DNA of 64,000 nt from Clavibacter michiganensis subsp. insidiosus (GCF_002240565.1 NZ_MZMO01000001.1:1364001-1428000), one strand, 5' to 3'; counted from the stretch's first letter, positions 29,261-39,087 are shown. Notes: generated from the sequence alone by a model not told the origin. Translations and numbers: made by a program.

Positions 29261-29878
29261 CTAGGAGTCCGCGCCGCGGTGCACCCGCAGCACCCGGAAG
29301 CCCTTGTCGGAGGCGGCGCGCGTCGTCTCCAGGCCCGCGGGCAGGGTGTCGACCAGCCAGCGCTGCAGCGAGTCGGATCCGAGGTTGCGCTGCACGACGA
29401 GCCAGGCGTCCGCGTCCGGCGCGAGGCGGGGCATCCAGTCGAGCAGGATCCCGTGCAGCGCCTCCTTGCCGACGCGGATGGGCGGGTTCGACCACACGGT
29501 GCCGAACGCGAGGTCGGCGGGGACGTCCTCGGGCATCACGGCGTTGACGTTCTCGAGACCGAGGGACCGGGCGTTCGCCCGCGTCAGCTCGAGCGCCCGC
29601 TCGTTCACGTCGACCGCCCACACGGTGGCCGCGGGCGAGCGCATCGCCAGATCGAGGGCGACGGGGCCCCAGCCGCAGCCCACGTCCAGCAGATGCCCCT
29701 CGGCAGGGGGCGCGGGGACGTTGCGCAGCAGCACCAGGGTGCCCTGGTCGACGTGCTCGGGGCTGAAGACGCCGCCGGCGGTCTCGAGGTCCACCGTGCG
29801 CCCGCCCAGCTCGACGGTGATGGTGCGGGTGCGCAGGGGTCCGACCGGCGACGAGGAGAAGTAGTGCGCGTCGGCCAT
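29261..29878 (-). CDS. RsmC-like class I SAM methyltransferase
   Basis: The 205-residue protein has the SAM-binding motif LLDVGCGWGPVALDLA, the acidic loop AVDVNERAL, and the catalytic NPPI motif in TVWSNPPIRVG. NPP[IFYL] motifs mark N2-guanine and N6-adenine methyltransferases. The closest match in layout is the small-domain form of RsmC, which methylates 16S rRNA G1207. The ATG at 29878 is chosen because, on the minus strand, TATCGT (29890-29885) ends six bases upstream. The promoter lies back to back with that of hflX. Confidence 0.85.
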   Translation of the reverse strand: MADAHYFSSSPVGPLRTRTITVELGGRTVDLETAGGVFSPEHVDQGTLVLLRNVPAPPAEGHLLDVGCGWGPVALDLAMRSPAATVWAVDVNERALELTRANARSLGLENVNAVMPEDVPADLAFGTVWSNPPIRVGKEALHGILLDWMPRLAPDADAWLVVQRNLGSDSLQRWLVDTLPAGLETTRAASDKGFRVLRVHRGADS

Positions 29879-29884
29879 ACCGGG

Positions 29885-29910
29885 ACGATACCGGACGCCC
29901 GCACTACGAT
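29885..29910. promoter_or_regulatory. back-to-back leaderless promoters
   Basis: Only 40 bases separate the two divergent start codons. A minus-strand -10 TATCGT (29890-29885) serves the methyltransferase, and a plus-strand TACGAT (29905-29910) ends eight bases before the hflX ATG. Polymerases at the two promoters would overlap. Confidence 0.6.
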
Positions 29911-29918
29911 GGGAGCAC

Positions 29919-31484
29919 ATGACAACGCACGACGAGCACGACCACGAGCCCGCGGACACGACGACGACGTCCACCGAGAACACCGACCGGGACGACGTCG
30001 TCGCGCGCGTCCTCGGTCGAGCGGAGAACCGCTCGGCCGACTACGCCCTCTTCCGCGGGTCCGGCGCGCAGGCGCTGTCCGCGAACCCCGACACCGAGCA
30101 GGGCTCGGACGGCGACCAGAGCGAGCGCGCCGACCGGCAGGCGCTGCGCCGCGTCCCCGGGCTCTCCACCGAGCTCGAGGACGTCACCGAGGTCGAGTAC
30201 CGCCAGCTGCGCCTCGAGAACGTCGTGCTCATCGGCGTGTACTCGCAGGGCTCCGTCGACGACGCCGAGAACAGCATGCGGGAGCTCGCGGCCCTCGCCG
30301 AGACCGCGGGCGCGGTCGTGCTCGACGGCCTCCTGCAGCGCCGCCCCACGCCGGATCCCAGCACCTACTTCGGACGAGGCAAGGCCGAGGAGCTGCGGGC
30401 TCTCGTGGCGGCCGTCGGCGCCGACACCGTCATCGCCGACACCGAGCTCGCCCCGAGCCAGCGGCGCGCGCTCGAGGACGTGGTGAAGGTCAAGGTCATC
30501 GACCGCACGGCCGTGATCCTCGACATCTTCAGCCAGCACGCCAAGAGCCGCGAGGGCAAGGCCCAGGTCGAGCTCGCCCAGCTGCAGTACCTCCTCCCGC
30601 GCCTGCGCGGCTGGGGCGACTCGATGTCGCGCCAGGCCGGTGGCCAGGTCGGCGGCGCGGGCGCGGGGATGGGATCCCGCGGCCCGGGTGAGACGAAGAT
30701 CGAGCTCGACCGTCGGCGCATCAACACGCGCATGGCGCGCCTCCGCAAGCAGATCGCCGCGATGAAGCCCGCGCGGGACACCAAGCGCGCCAACCGCGAC
30801 CGTCATTCGGTGCCCTCGGTCGCGATCGTCGGGTACACGAACGCCGGCAAGTCGTCGCTCCTCAACCGGGTGACGAAGGCGGGCGTGCTCGTCGAGAACG
30901 CGCTCTTCGCCACGCTCGACGCGACGGTGCGGAAGACCGAGACGGACCAGGGGCAGCTCTACACGCTGGCCGACACGGTCGGCTTCGTGCGCAACCTGCC
31001 GCACCAGCTGGTCGAGGCCTTCCGATCGACGCTCGAGGAGCTCGCCGACTCCGACGTGCTCGTGCACGTCGTCGACGCCTCGCACCCGGATCCCGCGGCT
31101 CAGCTCGCGACCGTCCACGAGGTCATCGCCGAGGTGGACGCCTCGTCCATCCCCGAGATCGTCGTGTTCAACAAGAGCGACCTCGCCTCGGACGGCGACC
31201 GCGTGGTGCTCCGCGGCCTCGCGCCGCAGGGCGTGTTCGTCTCGGCCCGCACGGGCGAGGGCGTCGAGGAGCTGCGTCGCCGCATCGCGGAGCTGCTGCC
31301 GCAGCCGACGATCGAGGTCGACCTCCTGGTGCCCTTCGAGCACGGCGAGGTCGTCGCGATGCTGCACGACGGCGCCAAGGTGCTCGAGACCTCGTACGTC
31401 GAGGAGGGCACGCGCGTGCGCGCGCTCGTGACGGCGGAGCAGCAGGCGCAGGTCCAGGCGTACTCGGTGGTCCCCGCGGTCTGA
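29919..31484 (+). CDS. hflX: ribosome-associated GTPase HflX
   Basis: GTPase that binds the 50S subunit and rescues or splits stalled ribosomes. An N-terminal domain (about 75-230) carries the HflX signature PDPSTYFGRGKAEEL and the coiled region. The glycine-rich GGAGAGMGSRGPGETKIELDRRRI segment follows, read in parts. The G domain has G1 GYTNAGKSS, G3 DTVGF and G4 NKSD. The 521 residues include an acidic N-terminal extension of about 70 residues, normal for actinobacteria. Confidence 0.96.
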   Translation: MTTHDEHDHEPADTTTTSTENTDRDDVVARVLGRAENRSADYALFRGSGAQALSANPDTEQGSDGDQSERADRQALRRVPGLSTELEDVTEVEYRQLRLENVVLIGVYSQGSVDDAENSMRELAALAETAGAVVLDGLLQRRPTPDPSTYFGRGKAEELRALVAAVGADTVIADTELAPSQRRALEDVVKVKVIDRTAVILDIFSQHAKSREGKAQVELAQLQYLLPRLRGWGDSMSRQAGGQVGGAGAGMGSRGPGETKIELDRRRINTRMARLRKQIAAMKPARDTKRANRDRHSVPSVAIVGYTNAGKSSLLNRVTKAGVLVENALFATLDATVRKTETDQGQLYTLADTVGFVRNLPHQLVEAFRSTLEELADSDVLVHVVDASHPDPAAQLATVHEVIAEVDASSIPEIVVFNKSDLASDGDRVVLRGLAPQGVFVSARTGEGVEELRRRIAELLPQPTIEVDLLVPFEHGEVVAMLHDGAKVLETSYVEEGTRVRALVTAEQQAQVQAYSVVPAV

Positions 31485-31514
31485 CCCGCGGCGCACCACG
31501 GACCCTGCATGCAG

Positions 31515-31552
31515 GAGAGCGGCCGCCCCCCCCACGGGGGCCGGCCGCTCTC
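31515..31552. terminator. bidirectional terminator between hflX and lexA
   Basis: GAGAGCGGCC (31515-31524) pairs perfectly with GGCCGCTCTC (31543-31552), with an inner C/G pairing that includes a run of eight C. It lies between the convergent hflX and lexA stops. Confidence 0.8.
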
Positions 31553-31569
31553 GTGCGTCGTGCGGGGGA

Positions 31570-32250
31570 TCAGATCGAGCGCATGACCGCCACGACCTTG
31601 CCGACGACCTCCGCGAAGTCGCCGAGGATGGGCTCGAACGCGCTGTTGCGGGGCAGCAGCCACGTGTGGCCGTCGCGCTGGCGGAAGACCTTGACGGTGG
31701 CCTCGTCGTCGAGCATGGCTGCGACGATGTCGCCGTTCTCCGCGGTCTTCTGCTGGCGGACGACCACCCAGTCGCCGTCGCAGATGGCCGCGTCGATCAT
31801 GGAGTCGCCGACGACGCGGAGCATGAAGAGGTCGCCCTTGCCGACGAGCTGGCGGGGGAGGGGGAAGACCTCCTCGACCATCTGCTCCGCGGTGATGGGG
31901 ATGCCGGCGGCGATGCGGCCGACCATGGGCACCATGGCGGCGTCTCCCACCGGGGTCGACGGATCGCCGCTCTCCGCGGCGCCGGTGCCCGGCAGGTCGA
32001 TGAGGACCTCGAGGGCGCGCGGCCGGTTCGGGTCGCGGCGGAGGTAGCCGGAGAGCTCGAGCTGGTTGAGCTGGTGCGTGACGCTCGAGAGCGACGCGAG
32101 GCCGACGGCGTCGCCGATCTCGCGCATGCTCGGCGGGTAGCCCTGGCCGGCGATGGTGCGCTGGATGAACTCCAGGATCGAGATCTGCTTGTCGCTGAGG
32201 CTCTTGCGGCGCCTCGTCGCGCCGCCTCCCGCCGCTCGCTCGTCCGTCAT
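31570..32250 (-). CDS. lexA: SOS repressor LexA
   Basis: Represses DNA-damage genes until RecA filaments trigger its self-cleavage. The winged helix-turn-helix is at about residues 20-80 ([21 protein letters not shown]). The cleavage site lies between Ala115 and Gly116. The catalytic Ser150 (in VVGDSMID) and Lys187 (in EATVKVFR) are both present. The 226-residue length is normal. The ATG at 32250 matches the family start; the open frame upstream is not coding. A promoter with an SOS-like box is visible at 32366-32405, so it represses itself. Confidence 0.98.
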   Translation of the reverse strand: MTDERAAGGGATRRRKSLSDKQISILEFIQRTIAGQGYPPSMREIGDAVGLASLSSVTHQLNQLELSGYLRRDPNRPRALEVLIDLPGTGAAESGDPSTPVGDAAMVPMVGRIAAGIPITAEQMVEEVFPLPRQLVGKGDLFMLRVVGDSMIDAAICDGDWVVVRQQKTAENGDIVAAMLDDEATVKVFRQRDGHTWLLPRNSAFEPILGDFAEVVGKVVAVMRSI

Positions 32251-32365
32251 GCCACGGCCCGCCTCTCGTCGCCGACGCCGCCGCGGCACGATCGGCCCGG
32301 CGGGCCGACGCCCTCGCGGGGGCGATGTCGGTGGTGCCGGGTGGAATGGACACCAGGCACTCGAA

Positions 32366-32405
32366 ACTGTATCCAGCTGGGGCACCTCGTACAAACACCT
32401 GTTCG
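32366..32405 (-). promoter_or_regulatory. lexA promoter with LexA box
   Basis: On the minus strand, TTGTAC (32394-32389) and TACAGT (32371-32366) form a -35/-10 pair with 17-bp spacing. The sequence CAAACACCTGTTCG (32392-32405, plus strand) matches the CGAAC-N4-GTTCG SOS box with one mismatch and overlaps the -35. Confidence 0.7.
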
Positions 32406-32447
32406 AGCGTGTCGCGCCGCTGGGGGCCGGATCGAGGCGATGAGGGC

Positions 32448-32478
32448 TTGCGGAGGTCTGGTTTCGAATGTATGTTCG
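32448..32478 (+). promoter_or_regulatory. LysM gene promoter with LexA box
   Basis: TTGCGG (32448-32453) and TATGTT (32471-32476) have 17-bp spacing. The SOS-box match CGAATGTATGTTCG (32465-32478, one mismatch to CGAAC-N4-GTTCG) covers the -10. This is the second box in the 361-bp divergent region; no gene is seen in that region. Confidence 0.7.
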
Positions 32479-32611
32479 GAACACAGCTTCGCACCCGGCT
32501 CTCCCGGCCGAGAGCCGGGTGCGAGCTGCCCGACCCGCATCGCATGCCGTACCGCACTGCACCGCCGAGCGCGTCGCATCGACGCCCCACCGTCTCGCAC
32601 GAGAGGTCACC

Positions 32612-32992
32612 ATGAACACCGCAGCCATCACCCCCGCCGGCCCGTCCGTCGCACCCGTCGCGGAGGCCGCCGTCGCGCCCCGCACGCGCCTGCGCATCAC
32701 GCGGCGCGGCCGCGTCGTCCTCACCGCGCTCGTCGCGGCCCCCCTGGCACTCGGCGCTGGGCTCGTCGCCCTCAACGGCGGCGCGGCCGTCGCGTCGAAG
32801 GACGCGTCGGGCACCACGTTCGAGTACGTGACGGTGTCGAGCGGCCAGTCCCTGTGGGACCTCGCCGAGGAGATCGCCCCGTCGGCTGACCCGCGCGACG
32901 TCATCGCGTCGGTCGTCGACCTCAACCGGCTCCCCTCGTCGGACGTCGCGGCCGGCCAGCAGCTCGCCGTCCCTGCCGAGTACGCGCACTGA
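32612..32992 (+). CDS. LysM domain membrane protein, probable SOS-induced division modulator
   Basis: The 126-residue protein has an Arg-rich cytoplasmic N-terminus, one membrane helix (about 36-58) and an extracytoplasmic LysM domain (about 70-122) beginning [21 protein letters not shown]. LysM binds peptidoglycan. The gene is divergent from lexA and has its own SOS box. The same position is held in M. tuberculosis by Rv2719c (ChiZ), a LysM protein that slows division after DNA damage, and Bacillus YneA plays a similar part. A role as SOS division inhibitor is inferred; no hydrolase domain is visible. The ATG follows GAGAGG. Confidence 0.82.
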   Translation: MNTAAITPAGPSVAPVAEAAVAPRTRLRITRRGRVVLTALVAAPLALGAGLVALNGGAAVASKDASGTTFEYVTVSSGQSLWDLAEEIAPSADPRDVIASVVDLNRLPSSDVAAGQQLAVPAEYAH

Positions 32993-33102
32993 TCCTGTCC
33001 GCTCGCGGTCGCGCCGCGGGTGGGCACGGCGCCCGTCGTCGTTCCCGGTGGCGGCCGGGGACGACGACGGTCCGACCTGACGCGATCGGTAGCATGGAAC
33101 CC

Positions 33103-33711
33103 ATGAGCACCCTCGCGCGCACCGCGCACGTCACGCGGCAGACCAGCGAGTCCAGCATCGACCTCCAGCTCGACCTCGACGGCACCGGCGCCTCCGAGAT
33201 CAGCACCTCGGTGCCGTTCTACGACCACATGCTCACCGCCTTCGCGAAGCACTCGCTCACGGACCTGAAGGTCACCGCCACGGGCGACACGCACATCGAC
33301 GTGCACCACACCGTGGAGGACGTCGGCATCGTCCTCGGCCAGGCCATCCGCCAGGCGCTCGGCGACAAGTCCGGCATCGCCCGCTTCGGCGACGCGCTCG
33401 TGCCGCTCGACGAGGCGCTCGTGCAGTCGGTCGTCGACATCTCCGGTCGTCCGTTCCTCGTCCACTCGGGCGAGCCCGCCGGCTTCGAGATGCACCTCAT
33501 CGGCGGCCACTTCACCGGATCCATGGTCCGCCACGTCTTCGAGGCCATCACCTTCCACGCGGGCCTCACCGTGCACCTCACCGTCCTCGGCGGACGCGAC
33601 CCGCACCACATCGCGGAGGCGGAGTTCAAGTCGTTCGCGCGCGCCTTCCGCCAGGCCAAGGAGCTCGACCCGCGCGTCTCCGGCATCCCGTCCACGAAGG
33701 GCGCGCTGTGA
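33103..33711 (+). CDS. hisB: imidazoleglycerol-phosphate dehydratase
   Basis: Sixth step of histidine synthesis, a metal-dependent dehydration. The His/Glu metal-binding motifs are intact: [39 protein letters not shown] and [16 protein letters not shown] ([13 protein letters not shown]). The 202 residues form the monofunctional enzyme without the phosphatase domain found in enterobacteria. I chose the ATG at 33103 because TAGCAT (33090-33095) ends seven bases upstream; the ATG three codons earlier overlaps that hexamer. The hisD and hisC genes are not in the window. Confidence 0.97.
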   Translation: MSTLARTAHVTRQTSESSIDLQLDLDGTGASEISTSVPFYDHMLTAFAKHSLTDLKVTATGDTHIDVHHTVEDVGIVLGQAIRQALGDKSGIARFGDALVPLDEALVQSVVDISGRPFLVHSGEPAGFEMHLIGGHFTGSMVRHVFEAITFHAGLTVHLTVLGGRDPHHIAEAEFKSFARAFRQAKELDPRVSGIPSTKGAL

Positions 33712-34349
33712 CGCGGCCCTCGGTCGTCGTCCTCGACTACGGGAGCGGCAACGTCCACTCCGCCGTCAAGGCGCTCGAGCTGGCCGGTGCGGACGTCGAG
33801 CTGACGGGCGACCCGAAGCGCGCGCACGAGGCGGACGGCCTGCTCGTCCCCGGCGTCGGTGCCTTCTCGGCCGTCATGACCGCGCTGCGGGCAGCCGGTG
33901 GCGACCGCGTCGTCGACCGCCGCCTCGCCGGAGGTCGTCCGGTGCTCGGCATCTGCGTCGGCATGCAGGTCATGTTCGACCGGGGCGTCGAGCGCGACGT
34001 CGACGTCGCGGGCCTGGGGGAGTGGCCCGGCACGGTCGACCGCATCGAGTCCGACGTGCTGCCGCACATGGGCTGGAACACCGTCGACGTCCCCGAGGGG
34101 TCGTCCCTGTTCGCGGGCCTGGAGGACGAGCGCTTCTACTTCGTGCACTCGTACGCCGCGCGCACCTGGGGCATCGATCCGCTGCCGCCGCTGCCGGCAC
34201 CCCGCGTCACCTGGGCCACGCACGGCGAGCGGTTCATCGCCGCCGTCGAGAACGGCCCGCTCACCGCCACGCAGTTCCACCCCGAGAAGTCGGGGGCCGC
34301 CGGCATCCGGTTGCTCGCGAACTGGCTCGGCACCCTCCGCGCCGCCTGA
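33708..34349 (+). CDS. hisH: imidazole glycerol phosphate synthase, glutaminase subunit
   Basis: Class I glutamine amidotransferase that feeds ammonia to HisF. The nucleophile is C83 in LGICVGMQV and the catalytic His191 and Glu193 are in FHPEKS. The product has 213 residues. The GTG overlaps the hisB stop (GTGA). HisF, its obligate partner, is not encoded in this window and must be elsewhere. Confidence 0.97.
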   Translation: MTRPSVVVLDYGSGNVHSAVKALELAGADVELTGDPKRAHEADGLLVPGVGAFSAVMTALRAAGGDRVVDRRLAGGRPVLGICVGMQVMFDRGVERDVDVAGLGEWPGTVDRIESDVLPHMGWNTVDVPEGSSLFAGLEDERFYFVHSYAARTWGIDPLPPLPAPRVTWATHGERFIAAVENGPLTATQFHPEKSGAAGIRLLANWLGTLRAA

Positions 34350-34414
34350 CGCCCCCACCTGCATCCGCCGTCGCCGACGGCGCCGCCCGCACGCCCGATC
34401 GATGGAAGGCCCCC

Positions 34415-35164
34415 ATGAGCGAGTTCACCAGCACGCCCCGTCTGACCCTCCTGCCCGCCGTCGACGTGGCGGGCGGCCAGGCCGTCCGCCTCACGCAGGG
34501 CGCGGCGGGCACCGAGACCGGCTACGGCGACCCCGTCGACGCGGCCCGGGACTGGGCCGAGCAGGGTGCGGAGTGGCTGCACCTCGTCGACCTCGACGCC
34601 GCATTCGGCCGCGGGGACAACCTGTCGGTCATCTCCCGGGTGATCCGCGCCATCGACGGCGTGCAGATCGAGCTGTCCGGCGGCATCCGCGACGACCGCT
34701 CGCTCGACGTCGCCCTCGAGAGCGGCGCGACGCGCATCAACCTCGGCACGGCGGCGCTCGAGAACCCCGAGTGGGCCGCCAGCGTGATCGCCCAGCACGG
34801 CGAGGCCGTGGCGGTCGGGCTCGACGTCCGCGGGCGCACGCTCTCCGCGCGCGGCTGGACGCAGGACGGCGGCGACATCTGGGAGGTGCTCGAACGGCTC
34901 GAGGACGCGGGATGCGCGCGCTACGTCGTCACCGACGTCACGAAGGACGGCACGCTCCAGGGCCCGAACCTCCAGCTGCTGCGCGACGTGCTGGAGCGCA
35001 CCGAGCGCCCCGTGGTCGCGTCCGGCGGCGTCTCGAGCCTCGACGACATCGCCGCGCTCCGCGAGCTCGTGCCGCTCGGCCTCGAGGGCGCCATCGTCGG
35101 CAAGGCCCTCTACGCCGGGGCCTTCACGCTGGGCGAGGCGCTCGACGTCGCCGGGGATCGATGA
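34415..35164 (+). CDS. hisA: HisA/PriA phosphoribosyl isomerase
   Basis: TIM-barrel isomerase of histidine synthesis; in many actinobacteria the same enzyme (PriA) also does the TrpF step of tryptophan synthesis. The first catalytic Asp is in [12 protein letters not shown] and the second in [10 protein letters not shown]. Phosphate-binding loops ELSGGIRD and ASGGVSS are clear. It has 249 residues. No trpF is in the window, so dual function is possible but not shown. Its stop overlaps the SseB-like start. Confidence 0.95.
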   Translation: MSEFTSTPRLTLLPAVDVAGGQAVRLTQGAAGTETGYGDPVDAARDWAEQGAEWLHLVDLDAAFGRGDNLSVISRVIRAIDGVQIELSGGIRDDRSLDVALESGATRINLGTAALENPEWAASVIAQHGEAVAVGLDVRGRTLSARGWTQDGGDIWEVLERLEDAGCARYVVTDVTKDGTLQGPNLQLLRDVLERTERPVVASGGVSSLDDIAALRELVPLGLEGAIVGKALYAGAFTLGEALDVAGDR

Positions 35165-35928
35165 CCGGATCCACTCCGTACGCGGACTCGGCCGGGACCC
35201 CCTGGGCGGGACGTTCGTTCGAGCCGACGCCGTTCCCGGATGACGACGGGTCCGCGCCGCCCGCCGTCGCCTCGGCGCTCGCGCGGCACGGTCGCGGCGA
35301 GGTCGGCCAGGGTGTCGTCGTCGATGCGCTCCGCGACGCGCGCCTGCTGATCCCGCTGGTCGCCCGCCTGGGCGAGGAGGGCGAGGGCGCGCACGGACTC
35401 ACAGCGGACAAGAGCGCCGAGCTGTCGATCATCACGGTCGCCGGTCCCGACGGCCGCACCGTCATGCCCGTCTTCACGTCGGTCGCCGCGATGGGCAGGT
35501 GGAACGCGAGGGCGCGTCCCGTCCCCGCCGACGCCGTCCGCGTGGCGCTGGCGGCGGCGAGCGAGGAGACCGACCTCGTGGTCGTCGACCCGGGGTCCGA
35601 CACCGAGTTCGTGCTGCGGCGGCCGGCGGTGTGGGCGGTCGCGCGCTCGCTGCCGTGGATCCCGAGCCCGGAGGATCCCGAGGTCGCCGCGGCTCTGGAG
35701 GCGAGCGTCGTCGAGGAGCCCGCGGTCGTCAGCCTGAGCACCGCGCCGGGGGATCCGCGCGCGCGCCTCGAGGGCCCGGAGCTGCTGATCGCGCTCGAGC
35801 TCGTCGACGGCCTCGACCGCCCGGCGCTCGACGCGCTGCTCGCGCGGCTGCAGGGGGAGTGGTCCCGGAGCGCGGTGCTCGCCGACCGGGTCGACAGCAT
35901 GGGTCTGCGGATCACCTCCGCCGGCTGA
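35161..35928 (+). CDS. SseB family protein
   Basis: The 255-residue protein carries an SseB-like domain (about 40-160) with [18 protein letters not shown] and [20 protein letters not shown], then a second alpha/beta half. The molecular function of bacterial SseB-like proteins is poorly known. The ATG overlaps the hisA stop (ATGA), so it is in the his unit, as in other actinobacteria. No signal peptide is visible. Confidence 0.82.
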   Translation: MTGSTPYADSAGTPWAGRSFEPTPFPDDDGSAPPAVASALARHGRGEVGQGVVVDALRDARLLIPLVARLGEEGEGAHGLTADKSAELSIITVAGPDGRTVMPVFTSVAAMGRWNARARPVPADAVRVALAAASEETDLVVVDPGSDTEFVLRRPAVWAVARSLPWIPSPEDPEVAAALEASVVEEPAVVSLSTAPGDPRARLEGPELLIALELVDGLDRPALDALLARLQGEWSRSAVLADRVDSMGLRITSAG

Positions 35929-35932
35929 GACG

Positions 35933-35972
35933 CGGGTCGCGCCCCTCCGTCGCGGTGACGGCGCGCGACCCG
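35933..35972. terminator. bidirectional terminator
   Basis: CGGGTCGCGC (35933-35942) pairs perfectly with GCGCGACCCG (35963-35972), between the SseB-like gene and the convergent DUF1844 gene. Confidence 0.75.
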
Positions 35973-35986
35973 TCCGGGCCGTCGTC

Positions 35987-36460
35987 CTAGGAGACGGGCC
36001 CGGTGTACTTCTCTCCTGGGCCCTTGCCCACGGCGTCGGGGTACGGCGAGGCCTCCCGGAAGGCGAGCTGCAGGGAGCGCAGGCCGTCGCGGAGGCTGCG
36101 CGCGTGCTGGTCGCCCAGCTCCGGGGAGGCGGCGGTGACGAGACCCGCGAGCGAGATGATCAGCTTCCGCGCCTCGGCGAGGTCGGTCTGCGTGGCGGGG
36201 TCGTCGGCGAGCCCGCACTTCACGGCCGCGGCGCTCATGAGGTGGACGGCGGTGGTGGTGATGACCTCGACGGCGGAGACCTCCGCGATGTCGCGCGCGT
36301 ACTGGTCGGCGACGAAGTCGGCGGTGTCGTCGTCGGCGACGCCCGCGGCCGGGCTGCTCGTGCCGTCGCCGGTCGCGGCGGCGGGCTCCTCGAAGCGGTG
36401 GACGTGCGCGTCGGGCGCGGTGGTCGCGGTGGTCGCGGGGTCGGGGGTCGGGTCGGTCAT
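35987..36460 (-). CDS. DUF1844 family protein
   Basis: Conserved actinobacterial protein of unknown function that typically lies next to infC. The 157 residues have a disordered acidic N-terminus of about 55 residues. A helical DUF1844 core follows with DIAEVSAVEVITTTAVHLMSAAAVKCGL and DLAEARKLIISLAGLV, read in parts. The ATG at 36460 is preceded by GGAGGAC. It is divergent from infC. Confidence 0.85.
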   Translation of the reverse strand: MTDPTPDPATTATTAPDAHVHRFEEPAAATGDGTSSPAAGVADDDTADFVADQYARDIAEVSAVEVITTTAVHLMSAAAVKCGLADDPATQTDLAEARKLIISLAGLVTAASPELGDQHARSLRDGLRSLQLAFREASPYPDAVGKGPGEKYTGPVS

Positions 36461-36550
36461 GTCTGTCCTCCTGCTCGGGGCGGCCGGGTGGTGCCGGACG
36501 CCCGCGGACCCGGTCGGCGCCCGCCCTTCCGGGTCGGGGTCGGCGTCTGC

Positions 36551-36556
36551 TATGCT
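36551..36556 (+). promoter_or_regulatory. candidate infC operon -10
   Basis: TATGCT lies in the divergent gap and would give a leader of about 290 bases before infC. No clear -35 was found. Confidence 0.4.
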
Positions 36557-36698
36557 GATCGACGGCTCCGGGGCTGTCACAGTCCCGGTTCGAAAGAGGA
36601 TTGATCTCCCACCCGCGCTTGACCGCCTCCATAGGTTACCGGGTCGATTTCGCTCCCCCGTCCGAACGGCTCCCCTCACCGGGACCAGATGACGGGAG

Positions 36699-36733
36699 CC
36701 CCGCATCAGCGGGGGCCCCGCTGCAGAGCGGGG
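36699..36733 (+). promoter_or_regulatory. tandem G+C hairpins in the infC leader
   Basis: CCCCGC (36699-36704) pairs with GCGGGG (36709-36714). Directly after, CCCCGC (36716-36721) pairs with GCGGGG (36728-36733). The two identical stems can also pair in the alternative combination, which is a layout suited to a switch. The rest of 36461-36851 shows no gene. Confidence 0.45.
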
Positions 36734-36851
36734 ACAGGGCGTGTTGCCGAGTACGACGGATCCGTCGCACCCTGGTGAAGAACTCTCCTCGTCTCGAATC
36801 CGAGCGGCACATCGTCGCCGGGCCACCCGAAGACACGAATAGGAGCAGTCC

Positions 36852-37437
<586 letters not shown>

Positions 37438-37445
<8 letters not shown>

Positions 37446-37632
37446 GCAGAAGACCCACTCGGGTGCCAAGAAGCGTTTCAAGGTCACCGGCAGCGGCAAG
37501 ATCATGAAGCAGCAGGCGGGCATGCGGCACAACCTCGAGGTCAAGTCCTCCAAGCGCAAGGCGCGACTCAACCAGGACCAGCCCCTGGCCAAGGCCGACA
37601 TGAAGGTCGCCAAGAAGCTCCTCGGCCGCTAG
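37438..37632 (+). CDS. rpmI: 50S ribosomal protein L35
   Basis: Small basic 50S protein of 64 residues, [21 protein letters not shown] at the start (first 20 seen as normal for L35) and KKLLGR at the end. The ATG lies inside the end of infC, so the two are translationally coupled, the standard infC-rpmI-rplT arrangement. Confidence 0.98.
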
Positions 37633-37678
37633 GCCCCTCGTCGTCCGCGACACCTGAACTCGAATAGGAATCACTGAA

Positions 37679-38071
37679 ATGGCAAGAGTCAAGAGGGCCG
37701 TCAACGCCCACAAGAAGCGTCGGGTCATCCTCGAGCGCGCCGCCGGCTACCGCGGGCAGCGCTCGCGCCTGTACCGCAAGGCCAAGGAGCAGGTCACCCA
37801 CTCCCTCGTCTACGCGTACCGCGACCGCCGCGCCAAGAAGGGCGAGTTCCGCCGCCTCTGGATCCAGCGCATCAACGCCGCCGCCCGCGCGAACGGCCTG
37901 ACGTACAACCGCCTCATCCAGGGCCTCTCGCTCGCCGGCGTCCAGGTCGACCGCCGCATCCTCGCGGAGCTCGCGGTCCACGAGCCCGCGACCTTCGCGT
38001 CGCTCGTGCAGACGGCCAAGGCCGCCCTGCCCGCGAACACCTCGGCCCCCAAGGTCGCGGCGAACGCGTAG
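37679..38071 (+). CDS. rplT: 50S ribosomal protein L20
   Basis: Binds 23S rRNA early in 50S assembly and in several bacteria represses its own operon. The 130 residues include the basic N-terminus [13 protein letters not shown], the [23 protein letters not shown] segment and [20 protein letters not shown] in parts. A 10-residue Ala/Pro/Lys tail extends past the usual end. The ATG follows a weak AATAGGAAT site. Confidence 0.98.
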   Translation: MARVKRAVNAHKKRRVILERAAGYRGQRSRLYRKAKEQVTHSLVYAYRDRRAKKGEFRRLWIQRINAAARANGLTYNRLIQGLSLAGVQVDRRILAELAVHEPATFASLVQTAKAALPANTSAPKVAANA

Positions 38072-38134
38072 CGCATCCCGCACCACCGCCGACGGCGCGT
38101 CCCCACCCGGGGGCGCGCCGTTAGTGTTGGGGCC

Positions 38135-38935
38135 ATGCTCGACAATCCCCGCTCCCCGCGTGTCCGTGGCGTCGCCAAGCTCGCGAAGCGGGACGCGCGC
38201 GCCGACACGGGCCTGTTCCTCCTCGAGGGGCCGCAGGCCGTGTCGGAGGCGCTCGCGTTCCGTCCCGACCTCGTACTGGAGCTCTTCGCGACCCCCACGG
38301 CCCTCGACCGCTACCCGGATCTCGCGCGCGCCGTCCGCGAGGCGGACGTCGAGGTGGAGTTCGTCACGGAGGACGTGATCGCGTCCATGGCCGACACCGT
38401 CACCCCGCAGGGCGTGGTGGGCGTGTGCCGGCAGTTCCCGACCTCGCTCAAGCAGATCCTCGGCGACGAGCCGCGCCTCATCGCGATCCTCGAGGAGGTG
38501 CGCGACCCCGGCAACGCGGGCACCATCATCCGGGCGGCCGACGCCGCGGGAGCCGACGCGGTGATCCTCACGGGCCGCTCCGTCGACCTCTACAACCCCA
38601 AGGTCGTGCGCGCCACGACGGGCTCGCTCTTCCACCTGCCGGTCGCGATCATGCCCGAGCTCGACGCCGTGCTCGAGCGCGTGAAGGCGGCCGGCCTGCA
38701 GGTCCTCGCCGCCGATGTGAAGGGGGACGACCTCCTCGCGGAGCGCACGTCGGGCGGCCTCGCCGGGCCCACCGCGTGGCTGTTCGGCAACGAGGCCCGC
38801 GGCCTCCAGGACGAGCACCTCGCCCTCGCCGACCGCGCCGTCGTCGTGCCGATCTACGGCCAGGCCGAGTCGATGAACCTCGCGACCGCCGCATCCGTCT
38901 GCCTCTACGAGTCGGCGTTCGCGCAGCGCGCCTGA
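38135..38935 (+). CDS. TrmH/SpoU family rRNA 2'-O-methyltransferase
   Basis: SPOUT-fold RNA methyltransferase. An N-terminal substrate-binding domain (about 1-100) is followed by the trefoil-knot domain with VRDPGNAGTIIRAADAAGADAVIL, the central LFGNEARGL motif and the C-terminal VPIYGQAESMNLATAASVCLYE motif, all read in parts. The 266-residue length and its position after rplT match tsnR-like genes of actinobacteria. The precise rRNA target is not readable from sequence. TAGTGT (38122-38127) ends seven bases before the ATG. Confidence 0.92.
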   Translation: MLDNPRSPRVRGVAKLAKRDARADTGLFLLEGPQAVSEALAFRPDLVLELFATPTALDRYPDLARAVREADVEVEFVTEDVIASMADTVTPQGVVGVCRQFPTSLKQILGDEPRLIAILEEVRDPGNAGTIIRAADAAGADAVILTGRSVDLYNPKVVRATTGSLFHLPVAIMPELDAVLERVKAAGLQVLAADVKGDDLLAERTSGGLAGPTAWLFGNEARGLQDEHLALADRAVVVPIYGQAESMNLATAASVCLYESAFAQRA

Positions 38936-39087
38936 CCCGCGGATCCGCCGACGTCCGACGTCCGCCCGGGCCTCGCGCCCTGCTCGACCACGGCCCTGAT
39001 CGGCCGAAAGACGGCCACCGCGTCACGATGGGGTGACGATGCCCCGCGGAAACGCGGACGAAACACCGTCATGGATATGGTGTTCGC

